Source: Actinomadura graeca
GTDB taxonomy: Bacteria > Actinomycetota > Actinomycetes > Streptosporangiales > Streptosporangiaceae
DNA: 64,000 nucleotides
NCBI RefSeq assembly: GCF_019175365.1
Contig: NZ_CP059572.1
Span: 8,588,501 to 8,652,500, forward strand
Direction: 5' to 3'
Part shown: positions 62,001 through 64,000 of the stretch, piece by piece
Position numbering within the stretch: the first letter of the stretch is position 1
Layout: each line of letters opens with the position of its first letter
Notes under the pieces: generated by a model
Told to the model about the DNA's origin: nothing
Databases searched by the model: none
Seen by the model: only the letters and a program-made list of their open reading frames with translations
Position numbers and translations under genes: made by a program

Positions 62001-63014
62001 TCAGGCCGCCCGGCTCCCGGCACCGGCCCGGACGGGCCCGTCCCCGGCCGCCGGCGGCGCGCCCGTGAGGGCCCGGCGGCCGGTCAGGTCCGTCTCGGTC
62101 GCCAGCTGCCGGAGCCGCCGCAGCGAACGGTCGGTGATCTGCCGGACGCGGTTGTGGCTCAGGCCGTACCGTGCGCCGATCTGCGCGTACGACAGCGGCT
62201 GCCCGCTGTCCATCCCGAAACGGGCGCGCAGGATCGCCGACTCGCGCTCCGGCAGCCGCTCCAGCAGGCGCCCGAGGCCCTCGATGTCGTCCAGCGCGAG
62301 GATCTCCGCCTCGGGCGTGACGGCGTCGGGATCCTCCAGCAGGTCGCCCATCGGCGTCTCGCCGGCGTCGTCGACGGTCGCGTCCAGGCTCGCCGGGTCG
62401 CGGCGCCAGCGCAGGAGCTCGTCCACATGCTCGGCCTCGGCGCCCAGCGAACCCGCCAGCTCCTCGCGGGTCGGCTCACGGCCCAGGTCGCGGCTGAGCT
62501 GCCGCTCGGCGCGGCGCAGCCGGGACAGCTCCTCCTCGACGTGGACGGGCAGCCGGATCGTGCGGGCCGTGTGGCTCAGCCCGCGGCCGATCGCCTGCCT
62601 GATCCACCATGTCGCGTATGTGGAGAACTTGAAGCCGCGGCGGTAGTCGAACTTCTCCACCGCGCGCATCAGCCCCAGGTTCCCCTCCTGAATGAGGTCG
62701 ATGAGGGGCAACGAGTCGGTCGGGTACTTGCGGGCGATCGAGACCACGAGGCGCAGGTTGGCCTCGACGAAGCGCTGCTTGGCACGCAGCCCCGCCGCGG
62801 TCAGCGCCTCCAGCTCCTCGCGGGACGCGCCCTCGGGCACGGTCCCCTCGTCGAGCAGCTGCTCGGCGTACAGGCCCCCTTCGATCGCCTTGGCCAGATC
62901 GACCTCCTCCTGCGCGTCGAGCAGGGGGGTACGGCCGATCCGGTCGAGGTACGCTCCGACAAGATCCTTGTCGGGGACGTCGACCCTGTCGCCCTTGGTA
63001 CGGGTTGCAGCCAT
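62001..63014 (-). CDS. RNA polymerase sigma factor, sigma-70 group 2
   Basis: A 337-residue sigma-70 protein with regions 1.2 (DLVGAYLDRIGRTPLLDAQEE), 2.1-2.4 (RFVEANLRLVVSIARKY, DLIQEGNLGLMRAVEKFDY, FSTYATWWIRQAI), 3 (RTIRLPVHVEEELSRL) and 4 (LPERESAILRARFG, SYAQIGARYGLSHNRVRQI). Lacks the long region 1.1 of the housekeeping sigma, so it is an HrdA/C/D-like alternative factor. ATG at 63014. Divergent from thioredoxin. Confidence 0.92.
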   Translation of the reverse strand: MAATRTKGDRVDVPDKDLVGAYLDRIGRTPLLDAQEEVDLAKAIEGGLYAEQLLDEGTVPEGASREELEALTAAGLRAKQRFVEANLRLVVSIARKYPTDSLPLIDLIQEGNLGLMRAVEKFDYRRGFKFSTYATWWIRQAIGRGLSHTARTIRLPVHVEEELSRLRRAERQLSRDLGREPTREELAGSLGAEAEHVDELLRWRRDPASLDATVDDAGETPMGDLLEDPDAVTPEAEILALDDIEGLGRLLERLPERESAILRARFGMDSGQPLSYAQIGARYGLSHNRVRQITDRSLRRLRQLATETDLTGRRALTGAPPAAGDGPVRAGAGSRAA

Positions 63015-63145
63015 CCTGACCCTTCTCCGGTGCGATCTCCCTAGAGGGACAACGCTAATTACCGCTCTGTGATTCCCGGGTGGGGAATACTGCGAGGCTG
63101 TTAGCCGCTCTACCGTCCTGATACCCCGACAGAGGAGAAACCGAC

Positions 63146-63499
63146 ATGGCGACCGTCACACTCACCGCACAGAACTTCGATGAGGTGGCGCAGGGCGACG
63201 GGATCGTGCTGGTCGACTTCTGGGCGGACTGGTGCGGACCCTGCAAGCGCTTCGCGCCCGTCTTCGAGAAGTCGGCGGGCAAGCACGAGGACATCGTCTT
63301 CGGCAAGGTGGACACCGAGGCCGAGCCCGCGCTGTCGGAGCGGTTCGGGATCCGGTCGATCCCGACGCTCATGGCCATCCGTGACGGCGTCATCGTCTTC
63401 GCCGAGCCCGGCGCCCTCCCCGAGCCGGTGCTGGAGAACGTGATCGAGCAGGTCCGCGCACTCGACATGGAGGACGTCCGCCGTCGCGCGGAGTCCTGA
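63146..63499 (+). CDS. trxA: Thioredoxin
   Basis: A 117-residue thioredoxin with the active site FWADWCGPCKRFAP at residues 26-39 and cis-Pro in IRSIPTLMAIRDG. Reduces protein disulfides in the cytoplasm with NADPH and thioredoxin reductase. ATG at 63146 after GAGGAGAAA. Shares a 131-base divergent promoter region with the sigma gene, which hints at joint stress control. Confidence 0.94.
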   Translation: MATVTLTAQNFDEVAQGDGIVLVDFWADWCGPCKRFAPVFEKSAGKHEDIVFGKVDTEAEPALSERFGIRSIPTLMAIRDGVIVFAEPGALPEPVLENVIEQVRALDMEDVRRRAES

Positions 63500-63671
63500 C
63501 CCTGGCCGGTTCCGGCCGACGCGGGGGCCTTGCGATCCGCTTCGTAGACGCCCGATCGCTCGGTGTAGTGGGTTGCGGGCATGGGACGCCCACCCGACTC
63601 CCGAGCGGCACGATGGCAAAGATGCGGCCCACGGCGCCCGCACCGCGGGGCGGATGCACGATGATGGACGG

Positions 63672-64000
63672 ATGCTCGCCGATGTCGTCGAATACCTGGT
63701 GTGCCCCGTGTGCGGAGCGGACCTTGCAATGGCGGACCGCGGACTTCTCTGTCCGGCAGGGCACACCTTCGACATCGCGCGGCAAGGGTATGCGAACCTC
63801 CTGCCGGGCAATGCCCGCCCGGGAACAGCCGACACACCGGAGATGGTCCGCGCGCGCGACGAGTTCCTCAGCGCCGGCCACTTCAGCGCCCCCGCAGAAC
63901 GTCTCGCGAAGGACGTCGCCCGCACCTTGGACGGCACGTCCCTCGTCCTGGACGCCGGTGCCGGTACCGGGCACTACCTGAGCCGTGTGCTGGACACGTC
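63672..64000 (+). CDS. RlmA-type 23S rRNA methyltransferase, 5' part
   Basis: Open to the window end, 109 residues visible: MLADVVEYLVCPVCGADLAM, LLCPAGHTFDIARQGYANLLPG (N-terminal zinc site, CxxC and CxxxH-type), then SAM loop VLDAGAGTGHYLSRV. This is the RlmA/TlrB pattern (guanine N1 methylation of helix 35 of 23S rRNA; TlrB-type homologues give tylosin resistance). Truncated by the window, so full length and class cannot be judged. ATG at 63672. Confidence 0.82.
   Translation, partial: MLADVVEYLVCPVCGADLAMADRGLLCPAGHTFDIARQGYANLLPGNARPGTADTPEMVRARDEFLSAGHFSAPAERLAKDVARTLDGTSLVLDAGAGTGHYLSRVLDT

Overview
This is a chromosomal window from a high-GC actinomycete. Strong G/C third-position bias, frequent GTG starts, 4-base GTGA/ATGA gene overlaps, F420-dependent oxidoreductases, a mycothiol-type DinB protein, partner-switching stress genes and an actinobacterial LexA box all fit. 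Overall flavour is Streptosporangiales (Actinomadura/Thermomonosporaceae-like), but no rRNA is present to confirm this.

Layout. 1-8.1 kb: an ABC exporter divergent from a NarL-type two-component pair; a frameshifted F420 oxidoreductase divergent from a TetR regulator with an extra zinc-knuckle tail; DUF4291; a hydrolase; a LexA-boxed DUF6504 gene; a two-domain pyrophosphohydrolase. 8.4-22.2 kb is an accessory, mosaic stretch: a perfect 5x22-bp tandem array, a wrecked IS5-type transposase with a tadB/tadC-like fragment buried in it, two distant paralogues of an unrecognised Cys/His-motif family, a P450, a broken Ser/Thr kinase, a truncated LysM/BTAD-type membrane protein, and several tandem repeats. 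Housekeeping citrate synthase (gltA) sits inside it. A 24-bp sequence conserved at 20 positions lies 62-70 bases ahead of three genes here (both paralogues and an HTH protein) and probably defines a small unknown regulon. 22-31 kb: GNAT, small HTH, DUF2786, AlkZ-like glycosylase, siderophore-interacting protein, a TIGR03943/permease pair, and a secreted barrel protein.

31-38 kb: an SDR/benzoylformate-decarboxylase-like/IclR operon, an F420 oxidoreductase, and a DUF3311/sodium-solute symporter pair, together suggesting uptake and breakdown of an aryl or 2-oxo carboxylate. 38-46 kb: GNAT, APH-type kinase, VOC protein, a two-gene Ro60-like (TROVE-vWA) plus partner operon, PIG-L deacetylase, class II amidotransferase, HAD and a secreted nuclease. 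46-49.3 kb: an AraC-centred group (O-methyltransferase, Nudix, AraC, TIGR03086) sharing a TTCGTCCAAGAC-type site that also precedes the VOC gene at 39.8 kb.

49.3-64 kb is core-like: gltX, a TauE/cupredoxin transporter, an osaAB/osaC-type stress module (poly-HAMP hybrid kinase, response regulator, RsbW-GAF-PP2C protein) followed by STAS and RsbW-like partner-switch genes, class II DAHP synthase, a group-2 sigma factor, thioredoxin, and the start of an rRNA methyltransferase running off the end. All function calls are from reading sequence motifs; no database search was run.
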